A stretch of DNA of 64,000 nucleotides, taken from contig JAQFVV010000001.1 in NCBI GenBank assembly GCA_028023455.1, positions 20,455,611 through 20,519,610 on the forward strand. Reading direction: 5' to 3'. Made by a program: the position numbers and the translations under genes. Positions 21,875-34,021 of the stretch are shown in pieces. The notes under the pieces are model-generated. The model was not told the origin of the DNA and ran no database searches. It was given only the letters and a program-made list of their open reading frames with translations. Source of the DNA: Epiperipatus broadwayi (lineage: Eukaryota; Onychophora; Udeonychophora; Euonychophora; Peripatidae). Every line of letters begins with the position of its first letter. The first letter of the stretch is position 1.

Positions 21875-24800
21875 GCCCTTATCTATAGGTCATAATAAGG
21901 TAGAATGGTCAATTGCTAAAAAAATTTTAAATTTTAAAATACGTTTGTGTAATATATTGATAATTGTATGATCGATTAGATTTTATAGTACAATTTAAGG
22001 CTGAAAAATACCTAGTATGTAAAAGTGTAATGGATTATTTAAAAAAAAAAAAAACAGTTAAATAAAGCTTAATTATATCCTTGCTTATGGTTGTAAAAGC
22101 TGGCCATATAAAATAATACAGCTATAAATAGTTAAAAGTATATTAACAATTCAATTGTAATGTTTTAAAACTAATAAATTAAATAAACGCTATATGTAAT
22201 ATTATAATTATAATTAATATTCAAATTTAATCTAAAATATTTTAAGATAAACTTTAGGATGGTGAGAATTATATTTAGTTCTACATTTTTTAAATTATTT
22301 TCCAAATTTTTATAAAATATATCAGTTTTGGTAATTTAGACCGAGACGTAAATTAAGAAAAAAAAAATCATCTGATAAAGTTAGTAATCATGTGACTGCA
22401 TATTATATACCTTCACACACACGCTTGTTAGAATATAATAATAAAGTTTGTGAATTATAAAACTAAATGTAATTGCTATCTATCGTTAAAGTAAAAGTTG
22501 AAATATTAAATGTTATTTTAATAATTGTTTTAAAGTTTAAATGATTTTGATAAAACTGTAATTGAGTTTAAAAATACTATTCTAAGTAATATTTTAAAAC
22601 ATGACGTCATAAATTCTTTATTTTAAAAAGTTTAATCTATTATAAAACTAAAAATGTGTAAATTTGTTCGCGCTAAAAAAGTCATTAACCAATCAATGGA
22701 GGTATTTTAGCAGACGAAAAATAGGAATTAGACGGAGCGAGAGAAGGAATGTGTAAGTAAAGGAAGGAGGAACATATTTCTTTAGCTGTATAAGATCGTA
22801 AGCTAGAAAAGTGTTATAATTTAAAAAATTTTGTATTTATTTTAAAAGTTTTGTTTTTAAAATATAATATTTTGAACTGCCTTTAAATGGAAGGCTAATT
22901 TAAAAGATTTCTTACCAGGATTTTTATTCAAGTTTAGCTGAAACCTTGCAGTAAAATGGAAATACTACAGAAAAAAGTACCTAAAAGTATTGATAAAGTA
23001 AAAATAATTGTAAAGTGCCTTGAATACAGTTTATTTGTTATCAACCAGGAAATCATTAGAACTCAGATAAATATAATTTGGACATTATACCGAAAACTTA
23101 AAAGAAAAGTTATTTGCCGTCAGGAAAAATTATGACGCACAATTTTAAAAGGCTACTCCGAAGATTTTTTTTTATTCTTCTCTATGGAAAAATTAAGATG
23201 CGTATATCATAAAGAAAAAATTATGTAAAAGTTATAAGGGAGAAAGAATGTTTGTCTTTTTAAAGGAAACATTACAAAGTATATAGTACCAGAATTTTAA
23301 AAGAAGGAAAAAAGTTACAGAATAATAATATGAAAGAGCTATTGTGTTTTTATGAAAAAGGAACAGAAAAACTTTCTCTAAGAAGAATTAAAAATATTAT
23401 AAAGTGTTCATTAGAGAAATGCTTAATAAAGATAAAGATTTGGAAAATATAAATCTAATTTACTTAATGAAATGAATCCATGGAAACAGAAAAGTTTTAT
23501 TGAATATTTAAATCAAAGTACTGAGAAGATGCATCGTAAAAGTCGCGCGGGAGAAAATATTAGCAGGAAATATTAGAAGAGAATATTTAGAAGTTTTCTT
23601 TACGGGATTAACTAATATCATAATTAATAATTGTATTAAATATTATAAAAACCAAGGATTATCATTCATGAATATTTATTGAACGAAGTAATATTTGTTT
23701 TACCTTAAAATTGAACAAGCAGGGAGAGGAACATTAAGTGAATGGAAAAGAAATGATAAACAATTTTTTTTTTGGCTTTAGTATGAACGGTTTTCGGGAA
23801 AATTTGATGAAGGAGTACAGTAAATATAGTTTGAATATTTTTTACTAATTTATTTTAAAATATAAAATGTTATGTGAGATTAGGGAAAACATAAAACATA
23901 AATTTAGTAATATTAAAATTTAAATATAATAGCTTGATAAAATTATAGAAATAGTGTTTAAAATAAAGTGTATGGATGTGAATCTTGATAAAATTATAGA
24001 ATGGATGGTGAAGCCTACGGAACGCGATCGAGGAGATAAAGGTCGTTTGGTAATTTTAATAGTTATTTATGATGCATAATGTATTTTTTTTTAGATCATC
24101 TATTGACCTAAGAATGAAGTGTGAAAGTCTTAATTATATGTACACATTTAATGCTACATTTTAACATATAATGAGATAGGAGTAATTCGGAATATGCATG
24201 CAACAATTTATTTAAAGTATATTAATAATATAATTTAACAGAACAATTGTGTGATTCTTTTGAACTTTCATGTGATAAAGTATTCAGATATTTAAATAGT
24301 TTGTATATGATTAAATATACGGAGGAAAGTAGTAAAAAGATTTTCTTATAGAACAGTGGAATAGTTTTAAAATATCAATGAATTTTCTTATTGTTAGTAA
24401 TGCAGATATGTATTTGTCGATGTACAGTATAGAAAAAATCTTGAGAAATAAGATCGGATAGTGACTTGGAAGTACTAGTGGAGAGGAAACCAAGATGATG
24501 TGTTTTTTTAAGAAATAGGAAAATATAAGGGATTTGGATCATATTTAGTTTTGTGTGGTTTAGTATAGTTAACTAAGTCCTATGACTGAACACATATGGT
24601 TTGGACAGTGTTTTGCATATCTTTAAACTTTTGATGTTAGAATAAAGCTGAAGAAATAGCTTTAGCATCGTTCCTATGATAGAGGTTGGTAGACAGGTAA
24701 AGGTCACTCCTCTATAGTGTCTTTTAATTCACTGTGCCATGATTGTCAAGGTATATGACGAGTAATATTCTAATTGTATTTTGATCCTATGCATCTATCT

Positions 24801-27800
24801 TCGCTATCCTTATTTCATGAATCTGCATCGGTCAGAAAGACATTTTCAAAGAAATAATGAATAAAATAGAACTGAAGATATGTTATCGTTTATGTAAGAA
24901 TAGTTTATTTGCTTGAATGTATAGAATTGTGTAACTTTAAAATTGAAAGTCCAAAATATCATAAAGAGAGAAAGAATCATATAATACATTGTAAAATTAA
25001 TTCAGAAATGAATATAAGATTTTGAAAAGAAATCTAAACCAAGTATTTTAAAAGTGATAATAAAATTTGAATTTTTTTTTTAAATATTAATGTTGGAGGG
25101 AATGAGTATTGCATATTTATCAAGAGAAAATTCAATAAGGTATAATAAACATATACTTGTGCATGGTATATTAATAGTTATAATTATATCATCCGAAGTA
25201 AGGCTTGAATGAGAATATTAGGATTAATAAACATCGGATAATGAATAATAAAAACCTAATACCGAATGTAGAATAGTGTTTTGACTTTGTAAGATTCCAT
25301 ACAACCAATATGAAACTAAATTTTGTTATTTTGTAGAATTTTATTACGAATGTAAATTTTTGTAAAAAATATAATTTTAATAATATTAGGGATGCAAAGT
25401 GTTTGTGATAATCATATAAGAAATGCATTTTGTAATAAGCTAACCATAATAATAAATCAAGTAATAATACTGTATTTTCTTAAGTGTTAAAAAAAAAAAA
25501 AAAAAGATTTAACTAGGAAAAGTAAATAATATTTTGATTTCATTTTATAAACTAATAAACTAAGTTGAGATATGAAAGTAAGGGATATCCAATGTATATA
25601 GTGTAAAATATTGTTAATTTATTTATGTTGTTAATAAACTTTGTTTTAAATTTGTTTTAAAGTTTTTGTGTCCGAGTTGTTATTTCTCCACATGGATGCA
25701 TGAAATCACGATACAACAGACATATAAATTTTGCACAAAAGGTAAACATAAAAGTGTTATAAGAATTTTGAGAATTTATTGGTATGTTAAAATTAAAAGA
25801 TCATAATTTTATATTATTTATTGGTCATAAGTCGGTTGCCACAATATTACATTAAATTATATGCTAATGTTGCCACATGTATTCTGTTGTCAGATTATTA
25901 AAATACTATCACGTACGTATTTATTTATTTCATATTAGGAAGAAATAAGATTATATTATATTATTATTGTTATTATTATTTTTTATTATTATTAGTTGCT
26001 GTGTAGTAGATTATGACATAAAATTCCCTTTTCATGTTTTACTACCATAATTTTAAATCAGTTAGAATACAATTTATGAACCTGAGATTTTATTTTATTT
26101 TACTTCATTTTATTGAATTGAGCTAGATTCTTGTTATAAAGAAGATTAAGATATGATTATTATTTTAATCGTAGTGAATAGAGCTCAGAAAGTCGTAAGA
26201 ATACTATGAGTTAGTTATTTGGTATAGTAAAAAGGGGGGATAGTGTTCTTATGCCATTGAGGTAGTATTGTGTGGATAATGGCTCAATGTAGTCTATCTC
26301 GTTCCCTGTATTGTCACTCCATGTCTCATGAAATAGTAAATATTTGTTAATTCATTTTAAAAATTGAACCGTATTTGTATTTTAAAATTAGAGCTAGTAA
26401 TCATTTTAATTAATGCTGAATATTTCATTTATTTATTTGTTAACTGAGCTAGAACCCGTAATATTCGTAATAAACAGTATATTTTGGGGTGAGAATGCAC
26501 GGGGGGAGGTTAGAATATATATATCAAGTAGTAGTGCTAGTTTAACCATATAGTTTAAATATTAAAAACATTTCCATTTTGGAAATCATTTTGATCAAAA
26601 TTTCTCATTAAAATTTCTTAGTTTGTGCATTGAATGAAGTAAGCAAACATTACTGCAATCATTCATAATGCAAAAATTTAGCCCTAAAACAAATATCTTG
26701 TTCTACACTTCATGATTACTATTAAAATATGCTCTTACTACAATTTATTCATTAATTATTTTTAAATCTACAGTATTCATTATTTTATTAATGGAGAATA
26801 TTTTACAAGTAGCAATAATCCTATCAATAATTTTTTTTCTGTGAAAAAAACACATTAAGTGAGTTAAAATACAAACTTCCAATATGTTTTTTTAAATTTT
26901 CAATCATCATCAACAACAACAATAATAATAATAATACTAGTAGTAGTAGTAATAATAGTAAGCAAGCACAAATTATTTTTTTTATTAACAATATATTTTT
27001 AAAAATTATAATTTCATTTTAAATTCACGGATCTTTGAATATATTGAATTTTCAAATTTTATTTTTTCATGCAAAATATTATTTTAAATGCTGTAAAATA
27101 TAAAAGCTTAAATGACAGAGGAAAGGAGGCTTGCAATCTGTCAAATACGGTATTAAAAAAAAAAAGAAGAAGAAAACTTGGCTTCTGCAATTTCGTTTGA
27201 TTTAGATTTTGAAATATGTCTCATTTAAATATTCAAAGATTTAAGTCTTGGATTTTAAAATTCTGCTTTATTGAAAACTTCTAACTTTTCAGACTTTTTT
27301 TTTTTAATTAAAAAAGAACAAAAATTAAAAGACACATTGACAAGTTATATAAAAGATATTTGTCATCTATAGATAGAAATTCAATATAAAATATAATTTT
27401 AAAATAAAAAGTTATTAAAATGAAATACACAATATCAAAAAATAAATAACGCATTTGCTTGATATATATATGCAAAAGACTCGCAAGATGAAATGGCAGT
27501 GTATCTTTTTGATGCCTACAACCTAAATTTTAAATTTGAAAATGTTTTCAGATTTTAATAAAACTAAATTCTTTTTTTCAGATAGCCAGCCGACGACTAT
27601 TCTTAGCTAGTGGATAAAACAACCATGGAAAATCAATTAATCTTCATTATCTGGCAATTAGCAATTTCTTTATCTTCACTGTTCCTCTAAGAGATATTAC
27701 AAAAATCTTTAAAAGCTGTTTTACCTTTTCATCTATAATATTAAAAAAATTTTTCATAGTATTAGCCTAGTTTAAATGCAATTATTTTATAAGACTAGCT

Positions 27801-28184
27801 CATGTGCCTATATATTTATAATAAAAAATTATTCCTAATCAAAATTTAAAAAGCAAGACAGTCAATGTCTAGTTGAAAAAGGAGAAAAAAACCATATCTA
27901 AAGTGAAACGATATTTATAGTTATAAAATTAAATGCTTATTAAGAGAGTACAGTTAAGCATTTAGGAATTGAAAATTTCAAAAATATTACTGAAATAGGA
28001 CAAAATAAAATATAATAGAACCATAATATCTACTATATTTTATTCCAAGCCTCTTTATGTACATTGTACATCATTAAAATAACTCATGTTTTATTGATAA
28101 ACTTTGATTACAATAAAATGTATTGTTTATCGAACTGAAAGTATATAGTACTTCTTAATATATATATAATATCAAACAAAATAA
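19986..28184. other. Non-coding, A/T-rich, including an unclassified 22.6-25.7 kb stretch
   Basis: (TA)n at 21842-21870, followed by TTGTGCCC. From 22660 a less AT-biased patch (AACCAATCAATGG, GACGGAGCGAGAGAAGG) begins a 3-kb stretch with no frame over 80 codons, which ends near 25625-25670 with AATAAA and then TTTGTGTCCGAGTTG. It could be an untranslated transcript or a solo LTR; I cannot decide. Compound ATT/GTT and ATC/AAC/AAT/AGT microsatellites lie at about 25955-26000 and 26897-26960. No gene recognised. Confidence 0.5.
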
Positions 28185-28389
28185 ATGTAATAATCAAAAT
28201 ATTCTAAAATAAATACTTAAAAAATTCCATATTCCTATATAGAATACAAATAATATCTATGCTATAGCCAGCCAGTTTACGCATTTTCTGCCATCTTGAA
28301 TAGCTGGCTGGCTATAACAAAGATTTTATTTGATTTTACCTAGAAATATGGAATTTTTTAGTATTTATTCTAGAATATTTTGATTACAT
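28185..28389. mobile_element. Small foldback (MITE-like) element
   Basis: About 205 bp, nearly all in inverted repeat. ATGTAATAATCAAAATATTC at the left pairs with the complement at the right end, and inward GCTATAGCCAGCCAG pairs with CTGGCTGGCTATAAC around a loop TTTACGCATTTTCTGCCATC. No coding. The superfamily is not clear, as flanking duplications are hidden in A/T-rich text. Confidence 0.75.
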
Positions 28390-28471
28390 ATATGTATAAA
28401 ACACCTTTCATCCAGGAAAACATTCACTTCAACATAGATAGATATAACACTGACACTTTATATTTATAATA

Positions 28472-28473
<2 letters not shown>

Positions 28474-28550
<77 letters not shown>
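28474..28550. repeat. (TA)n microsatellite
   Basis: About 75 bases of TA repeat with one phase slip (TATT) in the middle. It is the longest TA run in the window and can form a cruciform. Confidence 0.95.
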
Positions 28551-28552
<2 letters not shown>

Positions 28553-28559
28553 GATTACA

Positions 28560-29806
28560 ATATAAAAATGTTAAAAAATAATGTAGTTATTAATAATAAA
28601 TTGATGGGGCAACATTTACATATATTTTCTACATGAGTAGTTACTCATCCTTATTCAATTCAAAAATAAAATAAAATGAATGATATACTGTACTGTATCA
28701 ATCTGGGTTATATCCTTTTTGTTCAATAACTTCTTTTTATGGAAATGTAGTAGAAGTTACATTATCACCAAAGTATGTCCTCTCTAGTTGTTTTGATGTT
28801 TTAAAATTCATATTGATTTTACAAATGTTTTTAAATTTCATAAAAGTTTAAGTATTAATTAGGAAAAGATAATGGAAGAATAAAATATATATATATTTTC
28901 AACGTAAACTGAAGAAACTTATTAATAAACATAATAACAAATGGCATTTCAAGAAGGAAAAATGGCTACTGCTGTATTATAAAGTTTAATAAATTTATGA
29001 ATTTTAATATTTTTTTTTAAACATAATCTTATACAGTGCTCTGTGATGGAGAACTAGCTTCTGATGTCTCATAAAATATATTAAATTAATACATTTTAAT
29101 GGGGTTTATTTTTTTATTTTTTTGAAGAGTGTATATTGATATCATATTATATCATCAATAATAAATGTTTAATAGCTACAATATATAACTTTAAATTATA
29201 GACATTATCTAATAACAATAAATGTGTTTGTAATATATGCATTTTGAAATTAAACGTACATATGAAAGTGTCTTATTCTAAAATATTATTTTATTGTAAA
29301 ATCTTTAAATTTTGCTACCAATATTTTAATCATAGACGTTAGCTTAAAATGCAATCAATTGTAACAAACTAATTAAACAGATAACGAAGGAATTTAATTA
29401 GCAAAACCCAATTTAATTAAATCCCACCTTAATTTATAAGAGAGTGAGTACAGAGCATTTTTAGTGAATTCGAGCAGAGCAGCCATTGTAAGAGAACAGC
29501 ATGGGAAGTGCGAATTACCCTCATTGAGAAAGAATAAGTTAGACATAAAAACTATATGTTCAGAATTATAGTGTGAGTATTTGTTATCGTGTGTACATAG
29601 TGTACTTTTCTAACACAGCTCGGCGGAAATCAGAACTTTGTATAAACTGTAAATTAGTTAGCATCGAACTGTTTTGAGAATTAAACTAACTAGTTCGCAA
29701 ATTAACTTTTGTATGCAGTAATTGAAGAAACAATACACTGCAATCTTGCGCAGTCAAATTAGTTGAACCTAAAAACCATAGTGAATAACCAGCTATTAAG
29801 AATAAA
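28560..29806. other. Non-coding; right end may be an LTR-element leader
   Basis: It is A/T-rich to about 29430. It then becomes less biased (GAGCAGAGCAGCCATTG, CAGCTCGGCGGAAATC) up to the gag-like start at 29807, as expected of the end of an LTR and an untranslated leader. No primer-binding site could be named. Confidence 0.4.
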
Positions 29807-29992
29807 ATGTCAGTTTTCAGACAAAACTCTATTGGAGAGTTTGACGTGGAAAATGTGGCCGATTGGCCACTATACCTGTCACAAATTGAAAATTTCTTCA
29901 TTTTAAATGGCATTGAAAACAACTACATAAGGGCATTATTTGAGTGCATCTCCAATAGACATTCCTGTTTAATTCCGGTAGGAGATATCTAG
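29807..29992 (+). pseudogene. Ty3/gypsy-like Gag N-terminus (fragment)
   Basis: A 61-codon frame starting FRQNSIGEFDVENVADW and continuing YLSQIENFFILNGIEN. This fits the start of many animal Ty3/gypsy Gag proteins (form IGEFD....DW..Y.ERLE.FF.ANGI). Similarity ends after about 50 residues, and the rest of gag-pol is absent, so the element is truncated here. The start codon is the first ATG after the leader-like text. No capsid or zinc-knuckle part is seen. Confidence 0.55.
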
Positions 29993-30490
29993 CATCAGTG
30001 CTTGCAGTTAAGGTCCAGCGCTCAGTGGAAAGGTAGTTCACAAGTATAGCTGGAAAGGGCCCTCAGAAATTGGGGAGACCGTAGCCTGAGGAAACCGTCT
30101 GAATAAAGAGTTGAGTTTCCAGTGGTTTTCAAGTAGAGTTACTGGTAGACTGTTGCAGAGATGGAAGCTGTAAGGAGCTTAAGGTTAGTCGCAGTGCTTT
30201 ACTATGAAGCGTTTGTATGCAGCTAAACTGAACTGGGGCCAAGGTATGTGTAAACCTATCCCATTGTGAACCATTTTTGTAGCAGCCAGCCTGAATGAAC
30301 ATCGAAGGAATTGAACATTAGTGAACTGTAGAGATAGAGTTGCTGCAGACTATTCGCTATTCTGATTACTTAAAAACATTGTGTCTTAATGTATATAGAC
30401 ATACATATGGGTACATCAGTGTTATAGCGATGTGTGCATGCATTTGCATTTTAATAGTGAAACCATTCTACATTTATAATAAAAAAAAAC
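29993..30490. other. Less AT-biased non-coding stretch ending in AATAAAAAAAAA
   Basis: Composition is clearly richer in G/C than its surroundings (CCAGCGCTCAGTGG, AAAGGGCCCTCAG). No frame longer than 60 codons, and no motif. It ends near 30478 with ATTTATAATAAAAAAAAAC, like a polyadenylated end. It may be LTR/leader material or a processed transcript; undecided. Confidence 0.35.
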
Positions 30491-30619
30491 TTAAAAGTAT
30501 TTTCAAATAAAATAATATTTAAAGATTTAACACATTTACTTATCTATTACATTATTATCAAATTAATTTTATTTTATTTGTAAAAAAAAAAAATAACCAG
30601 GCTAAAATTTAATTTTGAA

Positions 30620-31140
30620 ATTAATATTCTTGACTACTAAAGAGCAAAATTAGGGGAATAAAAACTTTAATCTGATTTTTCAGGTCTATCTTCATAAATA
30701 AACTTGTATTCATTTTTCTATTATCTTTGAAAGTATTCAACTTTCACATCCATATAAAGTCATAGGATTACTAACAGTAAAAAAAACAATTCTGCTTGAT
30801 TGCCTTCATTATTAATCCATCAATCCAAGGGCCCAAAAACTATTATTAACTTCTATATCTCCATCACTAATTTAACTGTTAGAAATTATTCTTACCAATA
30901 TAACCTTTGTTTTCATATTTAGCCATGATTTCAATTTTTAACTAAAAGTAGAGATTCATAAATATATGCGAAGTTATTGATATTTCTACTACCATTCCTG
31001 AACCCATATGCCTATATCCAATCTGATTTTCTTTGTTATATTTTCAGTATACAAGTAGGATAGGTCAAATAACAATGTCATGCTTAACTCCTTTGTCAAT
31101 GTTCAATCAATCTGTTTTACAATAATTTGTTTTAATTCAG
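30620..31140 (-). pseudogene. RTE-type LINE RT fragment
   Basis: On the minus strand, with many stops and shifts: KGVKHDIVI-PILL (form RGVRQGD.ISP.LF, ahead of the RT active site), ENITKK, then further on LYGCES-ILSKIIEK (form LTYGCESWTLKK) toward 30700. The order and spacing match the C-terminal RT region of RTE-type LINEs. The YADD site itself is too decayed to read. It adjoins the left foot of the large hairpin. Confidence 0.5.
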
Positions 31141-31149
31141 AGATTTTTT

Positions 31150-33065
31150 TTATGATTTTTTTTTTAATGTTTTACCAGAAAATGTTCTATATATAAACAA
31201 CCTCTAAGCTGCTGACCATACTTTCGACCCGTATAGTCAGATTCATAGCATTTTTGTTCAATAGCAGAGCTGCTACATTTGAGTATCATTAAGTAAATTT
31301 ATCAATTTAAATATTCCATTACACCAATAATGCAACATGAGAATCTTTTTTATTGAGAGTATGAAAGTTATTAGTGATATGCCATGACTCCTTAATCTCA
31401 AGATTTTATATCACTGTGCTCCAAACAGTTTTTACTTTTACAGGATTGAAGGTCCTGTTCATACTCAAGAAAAACTGACATGTATCCTGCACTATTGTTT
31501 CTTATGTGGTTATATATTTTTAGTGCTGTACTATCCTAGTAGCAATATTTGCATGTCATTTCCCATAATACACTAAGCAGCATAATGAGTCACTGCATTT
31601 GATCTGATATACTATTTGTGGGGTCTGATGCAATTGATCTTTTGTGTTGTTTATTAGCCTGTTTAAATTGGGAGGGATACAAAGACAATATTGTATGTAT
31701 TAGTGCAAATTTTATTCAAATTTTTGTGAAAGCCCGGATATGTAATGGAGTCTTATTCAACTTTTTTGTGTCGGTCTGGCTTAGTGTTAGTTTTTTATTT
31801 TTAAATAAAACCTCAATGTAGTTAACAAACATGTTACTATTATACCTTAATACAGATAGATCCTTGATTTAACAATGTTGACATTGCAATCAACTTCATA
31901 TTTGCATAATTTTGAATTGCATGTAAGTAACATTTGAGACCAGCCAATTTGTGTGAAAAAGGGGTATGGAATTGGGTATGTATTGCTCCTCATATTTGTA
32001 AGGGTTCAATCAAAATTTTGTTATCAAAAATGTTGTTGCTTCTTTATACAAGAGTCAAATCAACTGACATCTTTGCAATGGACAATCGAACAAATAAATG
32101 AATTAAAGGGTATCAAATTTCTGAATTTATATATACAAAGAAACAATGACATTTTTGATTGCCAAATGTTGATTAAACCTTTACAAATATAAGGAGTAAT
32201 ATATCCCCAATCCTGTACCTTTTTTTCGCACAAATTGTCTGGTCTCAAATGCTTCTAACACTGAAATTTAAAATTGTGCAAATAAAAAGCTTATCGAAAG
32301 ACCAACACTGATGCTTACATCAATCCTATCTGTATTAGGGTATAGTAATAACATGTTAATCAATTCCATCAAAAGTCTTTAATCCAAAATAAAAAACTAC
32401 CACCAAACCAAATTGACTCAAAAAGTTGAATGTCTCCTTTACTTACCCAGTCTTTTGTGAAAATTGAATAAAATACATGCTAACACATACAACATTAATC
32501 TTCCGCCCCCCCCTCACAATTTAAACAGGATAATAAACTACACAAGATTGATTGTCTCCAGATCAGACCTTACAAAAAATATATTAGATCAAATGCAGTG
32601 CCCATCACATTTCACAGTACATAATGGGAAGTCACATGCAAATATTGCTATCAGGATAGCATAAAACAAGTATATTTACAACCACATGAAACCAATAGTG
32701 TAAAATATAAGTCAATCTTTCTCAAGTACGAATAGGAATATAGCCGCATCTTCAACTCTATAAACGTAAACATATGTTTGGAATGCAAAAATAAAAAGTG
32801 TAAAATTAAGGAGACATGGCATATCAATAATAATTCCCATGCTATCAAAAAAAATTCCAGTGTTGCATTATTGAAAAAATGGAATATTTAAATTTATAAA
32901 TTTACATGATGATACTCAAATATGGCAGTTCCTGCTACTGAACAAGAATGCTACAAATCTGACTGTACAGGTCGAAAGTATGCTCAGCAATTTAGAGATT
33001 TGTTATATACTCAACATTGCATTTATGTGTTAATTAATATTTTCTGATGAAACATTTAAAAATGT
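31150..33065. repeat. Giant imperfect inverted repeat (about 0.9-kb arms)
   Basis: The two arms, about 31150-32065 and 32115-33065, are reverse complements throughout, with many substitutions and small indels. Anchors: CATACTTTCGACC at 31220 against GGTCGAAAGTATG at 32972; TGCAACATGAG at 31332 against the complement of 32851-32862; CATTTGAGACCAG at 31932 against CTGGTCTCAAATG at 32239. The spacer is only some 50 bases. No frame with recognised motifs. It could be a foldback element or two head-to-head copies of one unknown repeat. Confidence 0.85.
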
Positions 33066-33317
33066 TTATATATTTATTACTAATTTGTTTCAATTTTAGC
33101 TTTTAGATCTATAATGCTCTGGTAATATTCATTTATCAAAAAACATTCCAAAATTTCACTCAAATACTTTGTTGTAATCAATAAAGCAAAATACATATTG
33201 CTTTTGTTATATCCAAAATTAACACTGATGTCATTTGCTCCTTCATTTAATATCTTGTAATATTTTTACTCTCTTTTTTTTTGTGATGATGTAATAAACA
33301 AAATATTTGACAAAGTG

Positions 33318-33520
33318 TAATTTACATAACACTCTCATACAATGTAGTAATTGGTTTCTAGACAATTTTAGCACCTTGTGGAAGGATATAATTATAAACA
33401 CATGACCAAAATCATATGAAAAAACTCTATGATCCCCAAGACGTACATTTCATACTGAACCAGCACTCATCCCTTGGCCATGATCACAATCCCTTACACA
33501 TATCTTTATCATTGTTTGGT
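33318..33520 (+). repeat. Dispersed repeat R1, copy A
   Basis: This copy contains CACCTTGTGGAAGGATATAA, CATGACCAAAATCATATG, ATGATCCCCAAGACGTACAT and GAACCAGCACTCATC, ending CACATATCTTTATCATTG. The same series of words recurs at 33790 (+), 35640 (-), 51595 (+) and 51915 (-). No coding. Class unknown. Confidence 0.75.
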
Positions 33521-33705
33521 CAGTCAGTGAATAGATGGGTGGGTAGATGGATGTGTAGGTAGGTAGGAATAGGTAGGAAAGTAACGAGTAGGTAAGTTGG
33601 TAGGGGTAGATAAGTTGGTAGGGGTAGGTAGGTACAAGGGTAAACAGGCAGGTAGGTAAAAGGGAATGTAGGTCAGTAAGTAGGGGATAGATAGGTAAAA
33701 AATTA
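33521..33705 (+). repeat. (GGTA)n-like minisatellite
   Basis: Purine-skewed repeats of GGTA/GGTAG with interruptions, such as GTAGGTAGGAATAGG and AAGTTGGTAGGGGTAG. All G runs are on the plus strand. It lies directly between two copies of repeat R1. Confidence 0.85.
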
Positions 33706-33709
33706 GTAT

Positions 33710-34012
33710 AGTTTATTTGTTAAGTGTCAAATGTGCTACCCTCACAATTTTGGCACTAAGCACTTAATGAAAGTATATTAATATGTTTTAATAGTCATTC
33801 ACTACATCACTCTCACACAAGTTAGAGATTGGTTTCTCTCCACTTTTAACATCTTGTGTAAGGATCTAGTCATAAACATATGACTAAAGGCATGTGAAAA
33901 AGATCCATGATCTCCAAGATGCACATTCCTTGCTGAACCAATATTCATCAGGTGGCCTAGACCACAATCTCTCACACATATCTTTATCATTGTACAGTAT
34001 ATATATATGAAA
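33710..34012 (+). repeat. Dispersed repeat R1, copy B with flank
   Basis: The R1 core at 33790-34000, preceded by AGTTTATTTGTTAAGTGTCAA and GCACTTAATGAAAGTATATT (33715-33780). This preceding part recurs at 35335-35365 and, inverted, at 35545-35620. It ends CAGTATATATATATG at the satellite. Confidence 0.75.
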
Positions 34013-34021
34013 AACAAAAAT

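Noticed and set aside
25698-25720. Possible LTR end and primer-binding site (CTCCACA then TGGATGCATGAAATC)
   Set aside because: The 18 bases do not match the 3' end of any tRNA I can name, and no matching LTR start was seen.
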